From Seonamhaeicola algicola (GTDB lineage Bacteria; Bacteroidota; Bacteroidia; Flavobacteriales; Flavobacteriaceae), in assembly GCF_007997385.1 (NCBI RefSeq), contig NZ_VOSC01000025.1:372292-436291 (forward strand): a stretch of 64,000 nt of DNA. The letters run 5' to 3'. The notes under the pieces were generated by a model. That model was not told the DNA's origin and searched no databases. It saw only the letters and a list, made by a program, of their open reading frames with translations. Within the stretch, counting starts at the first letter, position 1. The number at the start of each line of letters is the position of its first letter. A program made the translations under genes and the position numbers. Below are positions 1 to 8,557 of this stretch, one piece after another.

Positions 1-730
1 CACTTATATTTTTTGGTTCTCTAAATTTCTTAGCATTTTCTAGTGCCTGGTTTAAATATTTTAGTGCCAAAGGATGATTACCTTGGTGGCTGTACATATT
101 GCCTATAGAGGTTAAACATTCCTGAAAAATCTTATGATTACCATTTTTATCACTTATTAATAAAGCCTTGTTGTAATAAGAAATACATTCATCAAATTTG
201 CCAATTTTATAATAGTAATACCCAATATAATATAAATCTTCTTCAACTTTTTCATTTCCAATACGTTCTCTATATTTTACACGCTGTTTCCTATAATGTA
301 TGGCATTATTAAAATTACCTTGGTTATTGCTAAAAATACTTAAATTCCTATAAGAATTTATAACTTGTTGATGCATGTTTATTTCATTAAACAATGAAAT
401 AGCTTCTTTGTAATACGTATCTCCAAATTGGTAATTTGAATTCCTGCTAATAATTAAACCTTTGTAAAATAAACTGATAGCTATACCTTTTTTAAATTTT
501 ACTTCTTTTGAAATGGTTTCAGCTTCATCTAGAAATTTTATATTTTCCTGAAAATCATTTTTATAATTATTTTCAACTATTTTTAGGAGAAGATTAACTC
601 TTAATGTATCTTTTTTGTGCTGTAATTTCAACTCATTTTTTAAACTATCAATTTTTTTGGTCTGAGCAAAAACGTACGTGTTACATAAAATGAGGATTAG
701 CATCACTAGATGTATGTGGAATGTTTTCAT
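1..730 (-). CDS. Tetratricopeptide-repeat protein, N-terminal part (runs off the window)
   Basis: A signal peptide (MKTFHIHLVMLILILCNTYV, then FAQ) starts at 730, and the reading frame stays open for 243 codons to the window edge. The exported part contains several TPR-like helical pairs with the pattern Y..A...F/Y and G-N...A, for example NQGNFNNAIHYRK and YKIGKFDECISYYNKAL. In flavobacteria such N-terminal TPR arrays often precede a membrane segment plus a histidine kinase or a LuxR/AraC-type output domain. That C-terminal part is outside the window, so a sensor role is only a guess. The gene lies downstream of a strong terminator and looks like its own transcription unit. Confidence 0.8.
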   Translation of the reverse strand, partial: MKTFHIHLVMLILILCNTYVFAQTKKIDSLKNELKLQHKKDTLRVNLLLKIVENNYKNDFQENIKFLDEAETISKEVKFKKGIAISLFYKGLIISRNSNYQFGDTYYKEAISLFNEINMHQQVINSYRNLSIFSNNQGNFNNAIHYRKQRVKYRERIGNEKVEEDLYYIGYYYYKIGKFDECISYYNKALLISDKNGNHKIFQECLTSIGNMYSHQGNHPLALKYLNQALENAKKFREPKNIS

Positions 731-796
731 TTTACTAATAAACAATTTAATTTTGATAGTAAATAAAATAATTAGAGCTCTATATTCTCGGTCATT

Positions 797-836
797 ATAA
801 AAATTAACCGCAAACTTTTTTAAAAGTATGCGGTTA
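797..836 (-). terminator. Rho-independent terminator of the LRR gene
   Basis: A long hairpin pairs TAACCGCA with TGCGGTTA. The inner stem continues as ACTTTT/AAAAGT after one A-A mismatch. On the minus strand it is followed by AATTTTTATAA. It lies 26 bases past the stop codon of the LRR-repeat gene and separates it from the TPR gene on the same strand. Confidence 0.75.
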
Positions 837-861
837 GTTAATAATTAGATGTTGCGTTATG

Positions 862-2376
862 CTACTTTACAAATTTTTTAGCAATTCTACCTTCATTAAA
901 TTGTAACTCTAAAATATAAATACCATTTGATAATGTTTCTGTTGAAATAAAGGTTGCCTTACCTTGAGTAATTTTTGCGCCAGTTATATTGTAGATAGAA
1001 TACTTTTTTAAAGTTAAACCATTATCTGATGTTATTTCTAAACCATTATCTTTTGTAATTACTTTAATTTGGTTATTAAGCTCAAATTGTGAAGCACTTA
1101 ATGTGTTAACAGAGTTAAAACCAGTCCATAATGCTCCAGGGTTTGTAACGTAAGCACCTTCCGTTCCTGAAGGTATATGTAGGTTAACACTACTTCGTGA
1201 TAGATTGAATGTATCTGAATTAGGGTTACTGCTTGTACTTATGGTAGGGGGCACTATGCCTTCACAATAAACATCTGTTATAATATCTCCCATTCCTCCA
1301 AAAGCAATAACTCCAATATTGGTAACACTTTCAGGTATAGTTATTGTTGTTAAACCTGTAAAACGAAATGCATAATCGCCTATAACAGAAACATTATTTC
1401 CTAATGTTATATTTGTCATATTTTGGTTTTGTGCAAAAGCACCATTATTAATAGTAGTTACATTGTTTGGTATAGTAACTGAAGCTAAATTGTTAATAAA
1501 GAAAGCTTTTTCGCCAATATTTGTAAGAGTACTGGGCAAGGTCACATCTGTTAGTCCTTTGTTTTCAAAAGCTTGGGTTCCTATTTCAATAACGCTATAG
1601 GTTATTAAACCATTTGGAATTGTAGTAGGAATATTTACTACGGTTCCGCCAGTAGTATTGTAATCTATTACTTTTACAGTGCTATTAGCAGCCGAAATAA
1701 CTTCGTATGTAATATAATTATAAACATAAGTATCTCCTGTATTTAAATTTTCTGTTACGGTATTAAAACCTGTCCACAGAGCACCAGAGTTTGTAACATA
1801 AGCTCCCGTTGTACTTGTTGGTATGTATAAGTCTATGTTGCTTCTGTTTCCTCCTACAGCAAATGAATCGCTATTACTTGCTGCGGTTGTTATTGTTGGA
1901 GGTGCTGTAGCCAATGAGGTAACTGTTGTTAAGGGGTTTCCTCTAAAAGCACCAATACCTATGCTGTTAACATTTTCAGGTATGGTAATACCTTGTAATT
2001 GATTGTATTGAAAAGCATACTCGTCTATTGTAATTAAACTACTTGGTAATACTACACTAGTTAGGTTTGTGTTTCCAAAGGCTTGTTTTCCAATACTAGT
2101 TATTGTATTAGGAATACTAACATATGTTGTTGATGAGCCTTGAAAAGCATAATTACCAATAGAAGTAACATTATAGGTGTTACCTGCGTTAGAAACTGTG
2201 GCAGGAATATCTATATTATTGTTATTTAATGTACTACCTGATGTTAATGAAACAGTTGTAGCAGATGAAACAGCATATTGTAATTCGTTTCCGTAGCTAT
2301 CTGTAAATGTAAACGTTTGCGAATTAACTATAGCTGCTATAAATAAAGAGACTATAAATAGTAGATTTTTTTTCAT
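862..2376 (-). CDS. Secreted BspA-type leucine-rich-repeat protein with T9SS sorting domain
   Basis: The start at 2376 gives a signal peptide (MKKNLLFIVSLFIAAIVNSQ); an in-frame Met at 2415 lies 13 codons upstream but would bury it. The mature protein is built from BspA/LRR_5 repeats with the signature IG..AF.....L..V.IP..V. It has two similar modules, each ending in a segment like AYVTNPGALWTGFN. The last 75 or so residues look like a Por/T9SS type A sorting domain (LKKYSIYNITGAKI, ending IAKKFVK). The protein is probably exported by Sec, moved across the outer membrane by the type IX system and surface-attached. Such proteins can act in adhesion, but the ligand is unknown. It stands alone, with its own terminator. 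Confidence 0.85.
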   Translation of the reverse strand: MKKNLLFIVSLFIAAIVNSQTFTFTDSYGNELQYAVSSATTVSLTSGSTLNNNNIDIPATVSNAGNTYNVTSIGNYAFQGSSTTYVSIPNTITSIGKQAFGNTNLTSVVLPSSLITIDEYAFQYNQLQGITIPENVNSIGIGAFRGNPLTTVTSLATAPPTITTAASNSDSFAVGGNRSNIDLYIPTSTTGAYVTNSGALWTGFNTVTENLNTGDTYVYNYITYEVISAANSTVKVIDYNTTGGTVVNIPTTIPNGLITYSVIEIGTQAFENKGLTDVTLPSTLTNIGEKAFFINNLASVTIPNNVTTINNGAFAQNQNMTNITLGNNVSVIGDYAFRFTGLTTITIPESVTNIGVIAFGGMGDIITDVYCEGIVPPTISTSSNPNSDTFNLSRSSVNLHIPSGTEGAYVTNPGALWTGFNSVNTLSASQFELNNQIKVITKDNGLEITSDNGLTLKKYSIYNITGAKITQGKATFISTETLSNGIYILELQFNEGRIAKKFVK

Positions 2377-2494
2377 GTTGTTTTGATTTTTTAGGTTAAA
2401 AAAACCAAAGTACATGACTACTTTTTAATATTATATAGAGAATTTTTATGTGATGGTTTTAAAACAATTTACGCTATGTCTTAATTAATATTTG

Positions 2495-3253
2495 TTATTG
2501 TTTTCTCTTTACTGTTTTAGGTTTAAATTCTTTAGTAGAGTTACTAATAAGTTTACTTAATTCACTAAACTCGTCTTTGGTAAGTTCACGGTGTTTACCA
2601 ACTGGTAAATCTAGTTTTATATTCATAATTCTTACCCGTTTTAGTGTTTGAACTTCGTAATTTAAATGAGCGCACATACGCCTAATTTGCCTGTTTAAAC
2701 CTTGGGTTAAAACTATTTTAAAAGTGGTAGAATTTATCTTTTTTACTTTGCAGGGTTTGGTTGTTTGTTTTAGCTCATCAAGGTAAATACCTTTTTTCAT
2801 GCGTTCAATAAAGGTTTGCGAAATAGGTTTATCAACCGTAACAATATATTCTTTTTCATGGTTGTTGCTGGCTCTAAGAATTTTGTTTACAATATCGCCA
2901 TCATCGGTTAATAAAATTAAACCTTCACTAGGTTTGTCTAGCCTACCAACGGGAAAAATACGTTTGTGGTAGCCAATAAAATCTATAATATTATCTTTTT
3001 CAACACGTGTATCAGTAGTGCAAACAATGCCAACAGGTTTGTTAAAGGCCAAATACACAAAATGGTCTTTGGTGTTTTTAATGATTTCACCATCAACTGC
3101 AACCACATCGTTGGGCGCCACTTTAGTGCCCATTTCGGGTACAGTGCCATTAATAGTTACTCTGCCAGCATCAATAAGTTTATCAGCTTCTCGTCTAGAG
3201 CAATAGCCAACTTCACTTAAATACTTGTTTAATCGTGTTAAATTATCGCTCAA
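2495..3253 (-). CDS. rluF: RsuA/RluF-family rRNA pseudouridine synthase
   Basis: The 252-residue protein isomerises a specific uridine in rRNA to pseudouridine. An S4 RNA-binding domain covers about residues 6-65 (LNKYLSEVGYCSRREADKLI). The catalytic domain carries the family motif GRLDKPSEGL with the nucleophilic Asp at 106. A second conserved block, LNRQIRRMC, lies near residue 187. The overall sequence fits the RluF branch, which modifies 23S rRNA, better than RsuA, but RluB/RluE-like specificity cannot be excluded. It is the last gene of a tight operon: the hydrolase upstream ends 3 bases before its start. The C-terminal tail is basic (KTVKRKQ). Confidence 0.85.
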   Translation of the reverse strand: MSDNLTRLNKYLSEVGYCSRREADKLIDAGRVTINGTVPEMGTKVAPNDVVAVDGEIIKNTKDHFVYLAFNKPVGIVCTTDTRVEKDNIIDFIGYHKRIFPVGRLDKPSEGLILLTDDGDIVNKILRASNNHEKEYIVTVDKPISQTFIERMKKGIYLDELKQTTKPCKVKKINSTTFKIVLTQGLNRQIRRMCAHLNYEVQTLKRVRIMNIKLDLPVGKHRELTKDEFSELSKLISNSTKEFKPKTVKRKQ

Positions 3254-3256
3254 AAG

Positions 3257-4096
3257 TTAGTTGTTTATAAAGTTAATTATTGCATCATCAATACTTGCAT
3301 CTTTTAGACCATGACCAAAACCTTCGGTGGTTTTTAAAGTTGAATTTTTATAATTTCTGGCAATAAGTTCAGCTTCATCATAACCAATAATTTTATCGTG
3401 TTTATCATGAATGATTAATCCTTCGGTTTCTATTTTTTTTGTGAAATTAGCCGAAGAAAAATAGGCAGTACTATTATCAAAACGTTCTTCAACCATTTTA
3501 TTTAGCCCATTTTCAATTTTACTATTGAAATTTAACATGCGTACATAGCCTTTGAAAATTTTGGTAAATTCTGAAGGAGCACCCAACAGTACTAATTTTT
3601 CTAAGGTTTTAAATTGATAGTTATGCTGAAAAAATATGGATGCCATTCCGCCAACAGAATGACCAATAATTATATTAGGTTTATAGTGGTTTGCCACCTC
3701 ATTTATAAATTCAGAATATAAAATAGCATTAAATTTAGTACCGCTAGATTTTCCGTGTGCAGGACCATCAAGCGCTACAATATTGTAATTAAATGCTTGT
3801 AATTTTTTAATTAAATTTTTCCAACGATAACTGTTGCTTTCCCAACCGTGAGCCAATAAAATAGTTTTGCCACTAGCAGGCCAATTGTAAGTTTGTATAG
3901 TATGGTTTTTGTATTGTAATTCTAGATGTTGTGCCGTGTCAAAAAATGCATTTTGTTTATTAGTTAAACGGCCTTTGCGTGGGGTCATAAAAATATCTAA
4001 AGCTTTTGAAGTTGCATATTTTGGAGCAATAAAGCTTAAGGTATTTAATGATGTTCCTATAATTTTAGGTATACTTTTTTGTATAATCTTTTTCAT
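3257..4096 (-). CDS. Alpha/beta-hydrolase fold protein
   Basis: A 279-residue serine hydrolase of the alpha/beta fold. The oxyanion-hole region is LLAHGWESNSYRW (His 83), and the nucleophile elbow is GHSVGG with Ser 147. An acidic residue follows in the LIIHDKHDKIIGYDE stretch near 235, and the catalytic His is in GFGHGLKD at about 262. There is no clear signal peptide; the first 25 residues are weakly hydrophobic and basic. The substrate is unknown; the family includes esterases, lipases and peptidases. It is packed between a cupin (4-base gap) and rluF (3-base gap), which indicates co-transcription but not function. Confidence 0.8.
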   Translation of the reverse strand: MKKIIQKSIPKIIGTSLNTLSFIAPKYATSKALDIFMTPRKGRLTNKQNAFFDTAQHLELQYKNHTIQTYNWPASGKTILLAHGWESNSYRWKNLIKKLQAFNYNIVALDGPAHGKSSGTKFNAILYSEFINEVANHYKPNIIIGHSVGGMASIFFQHNYQFKTLEKLVLLGAPSEFTKIFKGYVRMLNFNSKIENGLNKMVEERFDNSTAYFSSANFTKKIETEGLIIHDKHDKIIGYDEAELIARNYKNSTLKTTEGFGHGLKDASIDDAIINFINN

Positions 4097-4099
4097 GTT

Positions 4100-4462
4100 C
4101 TAATCTTCTCTATGGACCAAATCCATTGAAAAAGCGGGCAAACAAATGGCTAAGTATTCACAAGGTTCTTTAAACGGATTTGAATACTGTACACGTGTGT
4201 GTTTTTCAATTTTTATAGATTGTCCGGCATGCAAAGTTACAACCTCGTCTTCAATTATAAATTGTTTTTTTCCTTTAATGATAAATGTATACTCATCAAA
4301 TTCGGGCGTTTGAAAAGGTTCGCTCCAGCCTGCTGGCGCAATCATGTGAGCAATACTAATTTGTGAATTACCGTTTGTGGCGTTGCCAAAATGCTCTTTT
4401 ATGGTTTTGCCATCACTGGTTGGTACTATAAACGGCTTGTTTTGTATGGTGTACTTTTTCAT
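4100..4462 (-). CDS. Small cupin-domain protein
   Basis: A single-domain cupin of 120 residues. The beta-barrel signature is visible as EYTFIIKGKKQFIIEDE, then LHAGQSIKI, then EPCEYLAICLPAF. Several usual metal-binding histidines of cupin motif 1 are absent: the stretch PFQTPEFDEYTF has no H-x-H. Metal binding is therefore doubtful and it may be a binding or regulatory cupin rather than an enzyme. It is co-directional and tightly packed with the hydrolase downstream and a lipoprotein upstream. No substrate can be named. Confidence 0.75.
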   Translation of the reverse strand: MKKYTIQNKPFIVPTSDGKTIKEHFGNATNGNSQISIAHMIAPAGWSEPFQTPEFDEYTFIIKGKKQFIIEDEVVTLHAGQSIKIEKHTRVQYSNPFKEPCEYLAICLPAFSMDLVHRED

Positions 4463-4471
4463 AATTTATAA

Positions 4472-5029
4472 TTAATCATTCCACATTAAGAAAAAGTATT
4501 TAATTTTAGCATTATCAGGAATGTGAGTTTCTTCAAAATCTAAATTTAAATCAAATCGTAAATTAGCTGGTAGTTCTTTTTTATCAATAACAAAGTTGGC
4601 ATTAATTTCTTTTACAGATAGTGCTACAGAGTTTATTAAGTTATCAATTTTAGAAATTTTATAAGCTGATGCTATATCTTTAAAAGTACTAGCTGTAGAT
4701 ATGCCTTTAACTGTTTTATACAAAGGATCAATAATTTGAATACTTTGTATTGTTGAGGTAGAGTCTAAAGCATTTTCAGGGGTTAGTACTAATAGTTTTT
4801 CACCAGTTTTTTTAAATACTTCTATGTTGTTTATGCCGCCAGCAAACTCATCACCTGCGGTGTATTTTGCCACTGAATCATTTATGAAAATAGTTTTTAA
4901 ATCTTTAATTTGGGTTGAGTCTGTTAGTAAACCAACATGTTGTTTGGCAACTTCAAATGGGTTTTGTTCTTTTTTACAACTAGAAAAAAATAGGGTAAGC
5001 GCTAAAAGGCTAAAAATTAATTTACGCAT
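4472..5029 (-). CDS. Putative lipoprotein of unknown function
   Basis: 185 residues beginning with a lipoprotein signal peptide (MRKLIFSLLALTLFFSSCKK; lipobox FSSC, Cys 18). The mature part is mixed alpha/beta and contains no motif I recognise. It mentions a repeated DST/DSV pattern and ends in the acidic, aromatic NDAKIKYFFLMWND. It is likely anchored in the periplasmic or outer membrane leaflet. It lies in an operon between the HerA-like ATPase gene (25-base gap upstream) and the cupin (9-base gap downstream). Confidence 0.7.
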   Translation of the reverse strand: MRKLIFSLLALTLFFSSCKKEQNPFEVAKQHVGLLTDSTQIKDLKTIFINDSVAKYTAGDEFAGGINNIEVFKKTGEKLLVLTPENALDSTSTIQSIQIIDPLYKTVKGISTASTFKDIASAYKISKIDNLINSVALSVKEINANFVIDKKELPANLRFDLNLDFEETHIPDNAKIKYFFLMWND

Positions 5030-5054
5030 GGGTTTTTGTTTTAAATAATACAGC

Positions 5055-6605
5055 TTATCTGTTTTTCATTACTTTGGTTAGTATACCAAAAACGCTTCTA
5101 ATAAACGTGGCGCTTGTTAGTACTTTAACAACAGGATTCATTCTTGTGCTTCGGCGTCTGGTTGAGGTAGTTCTAGACTTTCTTTTTGCTTCAGCTTTTT
5201 TTAAAGCTTCTTGTTCTTGTTTTGCTTTTTCTTTGGCTTCATCAGCCTCAGCTTTTTTAATTTTTTCGTTAAGCATTTCATAAGCACTTTCTCTATCAAT
5301 AGCTTTATTATATTTTTTTGCTAGTTTAGAGTTGGCTATAAGGTTGCTAAGTTCAGTATCTGTTAAAACATCCATACGGCTCATTGGTGCGCGCATCATG
5401 GTTGCAGCTAATGGTGTTGGGCGGCCTTTTTCGTCTAGAGCAGATACTAAGGCTTCGCCAATACCTAATGATGTTAAAACTTCGGTAGTATCATAATAAT
5501 CAGATTCGGGGTAATTTTGCGCTGTAAGTTTAATAGCTTTTCTGTCTTTAGCAGTAAAAGCTCTTAAGGCATGCTGAATTTTTAAACCTAATTGCCCAAG
5601 AACTTCTTCAGGAACATCGGTTGGGTTTTGGGTTACAAAATATAAGCCAACTCCTTTACTACGTATAAGTTTTACAATGCTTTCTATTTGATTTAATAAG
5701 GCTTTAGATGCTTGGTTGAAAATTAAATGAGCTTCATCAATAAACATGACAAGTTCGGGCCTATCACTATCACCTTGTTCGGGGAAGGTAGAGTAAATTT
5801 CAGCCAATAAGCTAAGCATAAAGGTTGAAAATAGTTTTGGTCTATCTTGTATATCGGTTAGTCTAATTATATTTATGTAGCCTCTTCCGTTTTCATCAAC
5901 GCGTAGTAAATCATCAACTTCAAAAGAGGTTTCGCCAAAAAATAAATCGGCACCTTGTTGCTCTAATTCAATAATTTTTCTAAGAATAGCACCTGTTGAA
6001 GCGGTAGAAATACGCCCATAAGCTTCTGTAAATTCGGCCTTACCTTCTTGTGTGGCGTATTGTAATATTTTTTTAAAATCTTTTAAATCTAAAAGCGGTA
6101 ATTTATTGTCATCACAATATTGAAAAATAACTGATACAATACCACTTTGTGTTTCGGTTAAATCTAAAATTCTAGATAATAAAACGGGGCCAAATTCACT
6201 AATAGTTGCTCTTAGTCTAACACCATCTTGCTCTGATAAAGTTAAAACTTCAACAGGAAAAGCTTTGGCTTCAAAGGGTAAGCCTATTTTTTCATGGCGT
6301 TCATCAATTTTTGGGTGTCCAGCACTTGCTTGAGCAATACCACTTAAATCGCCTTTAATATCCATAAGTAAAACAGGTATGCCTTTTTCACTTAAATTTT
6401 CGGCCAATACTTGTAACGATTTTGTTTTACCGGTACCCGTTGCTCCAGCTATTAAACCATGTCTGTTTAGGGTTTTTAAAGGTATTTTTACATGTGCACC
6501 CGTAACAGTTTCGCCATTTAGCATAGCGGCACCAACAGGTATAAAATCACCTTTTGTTTTATGACCTTCAGTTATATAATTAAAAAACGTTTCTTTAGTA
6601 TCCAT
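5055..6605 (-). CDS. HerA-like / DUF853 ATPase
   Basis: A 516-residue ATPase of the HerA-FtsK superfamily (DUF853, YjgR-like). Walker A is GATGTGKT at residues 54-61 and Walker B is MFIDEAHLIF near 290. A sensor/arginine-finger region follows (GLYFVTQNPTDVPEEVLGQL). From about residue 430 there is a long Lys/Glu/Ala-rich, probably coiled-coil segment, then a basic stretch (RRRSTRMNP) and a hydrophobic tail, which could bring it to the membrane. HerA relatives are DNA translocases or helicases, but the role of this stand-alone branch is unsettled. No NurA-like nuclease lies nearby. It is the first gene of a five-gene operon. Confidence 0.8.
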   Translation of the reverse strand: MDTKETFFNYITEGHKTKGDFIPVGAAMLNGETVTGAHVKIPLKTLNRHGLIAGATGTGKTKSLQVLAENLSEKGIPVLLMDIKGDLSGIAQASAGHPKIDERHEKIGLPFEAKAFPVEVLTLSEQDGVRLRATISEFGPVLLSRILDLTETQSGIVSVIFQYCDDNKLPLLDLKDFKKILQYATQEGKAEFTEAYGRISTASTGAILRKIIELEQQGADLFFGETSFEVDDLLRVDENGRGYINIIRLTDIQDRPKLFSTFMLSLLAEIYSTFPEQGDSDRPELVMFIDEAHLIFNQASKALLNQIESIVKLIRSKGVGLYFVTQNPTDVPEEVLGQLGLKIQHALRAFTAKDRKAIKLTAQNYPESDYYDTTEVLTSLGIGEALVSALDEKGRPTPLAATMMRAPMSRMDVLTDTELSNLIANSKLAKKYNKAIDRESAYEMLNEKIKKAEADEAKEKAKQEQEALKKAEAKRKSRTTSTRRRSTRMNPVVKVLTSATFIRSVFGILTKVMKNR

Positions 6606-6701
6606 GCCTTATAATTTTGCATAAAAATACACTAAAAGCAAAAAGAAAAAAAATAGATACTTAGGCTTTAATGTTTTAATTTGAAAACTACTGAGCAACA
6701 G

Positions 6702-7421
6702 TTATCTGTAAGCCTCGTATATAACTAAAATATCATCAGAGTGGTTTGTAACGTTTAGTGTAAAACCATTAGAATTAAAACTGGATAGCGATGCATTTGT
6801 TAGACCTAAAGAGTCACCGTTTTGGTTAGAGTATCTAATACCAATTGCATGACTACTAGATGCGTAACGCGAAATATCATTAATAGAGTTTCCACTACCA
6901 CCAATGTACATTACTTGTTGTGCAATAGAGCCGCCAAAATTATTAGCGTATCCGCTCATCATACCAAAAGCATTGGCTAACCCAGAATTGTTGTTTCCTA
7001 CACCGTTATCAGAATTTAGGTTGTTAGTTTCAACGTTGGCGCATGCCGTAAATTTTATTTGAGATGGCATAAATGGTAATCCGGTAATTGTTGTAGTGCC
7101 TGTGCTACTAATAATAAAACTACCAAAATAAGCTGATGATGATGCGCTTGTTTGTATAGCACTCCAAATAGGTGTTGAAGGTGAACCACTGTTATACTGA
7201 AACATATTTGTTGAGGTGTTAAACACCATTAAACCAATAGCAGGATTTGCAATGGCAGCAATTTGAGCATCGGTTAATCGGGGTATTAAAATACCTTTGT
7301 CGGTGCTTTCAACATCTAAAATAGATGAAGCATCAGGTGTAGTGGTACCAATACCAACTTGAGAAAAACTTAAACAAAAGTTTAGGCATGTGCATGCGAG
7401 TAGGCAAACTATTTTTTTCAT
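6702..7421 (-). CDS. Secreted protein of unknown function (GIGTTTPD-type)
   Basis: 239 residues with a signal peptide (MKKIVCLLACTCLNFCLSFS, cleaved near SFSQ). Just after it comes the Bacteroidota-typical segment VGIGTTTPDASSILDVE ... GILIPRLTDAQI, found at the N-terminus of many flavobacterial exported, fibre-like proteins. The remainder is rich in Gly, Ser and Asn, is predicted beta-rich and has no catalytic motif. The C-terminus (VTNHSDDILVIYEAYR) does not look like a T9SS sorting domain. It may be an extracellular structural or adhesin-like protein. It is divergently oriented to queE. Confidence 0.65.
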   Translation of the reverse strand: MKKIVCLLACTCLNFCLSFSQVGIGTTTPDASSILDVESTDKGILIPRLTDAQIAAIANPAIGLMVFNTSTNMFQYNSGSPSTPIWSAIQTSASSSAYFGSFIISSTGTTTITGLPFMPSQIKFTACANVETNNLNSDNGVGNNNSGLANAFGMMSGYANNFGGSIAQQVMYIGGSGNSINDISRYASSSHAIGIRYSNQNGDSLGLTNASLSSFNSNGFTLNVTNHSDDILVIYEAYR

Positions 7422-7525
7422 TTTGAGAGAATTGAGAGATTTGGGTAAATCAGCAATTTATAATGTAAAAATACGTGTTTTTAATTGAATTTCAAAATTC
7501 ATAAATATAAAACCATACGAATACG

Positions 7526-7533
7526 TATCTTTG
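7526..7533 (+). promoter_or_regulatory. Candidate -7 promoter element of queE
   Basis: TATCTTTG matches the Bacteroidota -7 consensus TAnnTTTG exactly. It ends only 7 bases before the queE ATG at 7541, so transcription would start at or next to the start codon. No TTG -33 element is found at the usual 19-20 base spacing, so this is a motif-only call. Confidence 0.35.
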
Positions 7534-7540
7534 TGCCCTT

Positions 7541-8170
7541 ATGAACAGAGAGATACAAACATTGGTAGACAAAGGCGAAATGTTGCCTTTAATGGAAGAG
7601 TTTTACACCATACAAGGTGAAGGTTATTATAAAGGAACCGCTGCCTATTTTATTAGAGTTGGTGGTTGCGATGTAGGTTGTCATTGGTGTGATGTAAAAG
7701 AAAGTTGGAATGCTAATTTGCATCCACCAACAGAAACTACAAAAATTGTTGAAAACGCAAAAAAATACAGTGATACCATAGTTGTAACAGGTGGCGAACC
7801 TTTAACGTGGGATATGACGTTACTTACAACACAATTAAAAGCTGAAGGTTTAAAAACTCACATTGAAACTTCAGGAGCTTATAAATTAACGGGAGAATGG
7901 GATTGGATTTGTTTATCGCCCAAGAAAATGAAATTACCAACCAAAGAGGTAAGTAAAAAAGCTAATGAACTTAAAGTAATTGTTTATAATAAAGACGATT
8001 TTCGTTTTGCAGAAGAGCAAGCAGCTAAAGTGAGTGAAAATTGTATTTTGTACTTACAGCCAGAATGGAGTAAGCGTGATAAAGTAGTGCCGTTAATTGT
8101 AGATTATGTTATGCAAAACCCTAAATGGAAAGTATCATTACAAACGCATAAATATTTAAATATTCCGTAA
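7541..8170 (+). CDS. queE: 7-carboxy-7-deazaguanine synthase (radical SAM)
   Basis: A 209-residue radical SAM enzyme that converts 6-carboxytetrahydropterin to 7-carboxy-7-deazaguanine, the third step toward preQ0 and queuosine. The [4Fe-4S]-binding cysteines are in GGCDVGCHWCD (Cys 43, 47 and 50; CxxxCxxC). The N-terminal segment FYTIQGEG is characteristic of QueE, and GGEPL at 84-88 is the SAM-binding turn. The other queuosine genes (queC, queD, queF, tgt) are not in this window. The next gene, a DUF202 membrane protein, follows after 10 bases. Confidence 0.93.
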   Translation: MNREIQTLVDKGEMLPLMEEFYTIQGEGYYKGTAAYFIRVGGCDVGCHWCDVKESWNANLHPPTETTKIVENAKKYSDTIVVTGGEPLTWDMTLLTTQLKAEGLKTHIETSGAYKLTGEWDWICLSPKKMKLPTKEVSKKANELKVIVYNKDDFRFAEEQAAKVSENCILYLQPEWSKRDKVVPLIVDYVMQNPKWKVSLQTHKYLNIP

Positions 8171-8180
8171 ACTAAAGGTT

Positions 8181-8504
8181 ATGAAGTTACCAAGCTTTGG
8201 AAGACATTTTAAGCCCGATGAGAAAGTAATTTTAAGAGATTATTTAGCCATTGAACGTACACGTTTAGCAAATGAGCGCACATTGCTGTCATACATAAGG
8301 TCTTCATTATATTTATTGCTTGGTAGTATTGCTTTTTATCAATTGAAAGATTTTCCTAATTTTAAATATTTAGCAGGCGCATCATTAGTATTTAGTGGTT
8401 TATTTTTAATAATTGGTGTGTACCGGTTTACAACATTAAAACGAAGTTTGAAAAAACTCTATTACATGTCTGAAGCTTTAGAAAGTTTAGATGATAAAGC
8501 ATAA
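8181..8504 (+). CDS. DUF202 / YidH-family small membrane protein
   Basis: A 107-residue inner-membrane protein. The family signature RDYLAIERTRLANERTLLSY lies at about residues 20-39. Two hydrophobic helices follow (about 42-60, SSLYLLLGSIAFYQL, and about 68-90, AGASLVFSGLFLIIGVYRF). The family is widespread with no settled function. It begins 10 bases after queE and is followed by a strong terminator, so the two probably share a transcript. Nothing here indicates a link to queuosine. Confidence 0.85.
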   Translation: MKLPSFGRHFKPDEKVILRDYLAIERTRLANERTLLSYIRSSLYLLLGSIAFYQLKDFPNFKYLAGASLVFSGLFLIIGVYRFTTLKRSLKKLYYMSEALESLDDKA

Positions 8505-8540
8505 AAAAAGCGCTGAGAACAAATTCAGCGCTTTTTTTTT
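8503..8540. terminator. Bidirectional terminator between convergent genes
   Basis: The perfect stem AGCGCTGA / TCAGCGCT (8509-8516 with 8525-8532) has an A-tract on the left and nine T on the right. It serves the DUF202 gene from the left and the DUF2911 gene from the right. Confidence 0.9.
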
Positions 8541-8557
8541 ATGTTGTAGTATAATTA

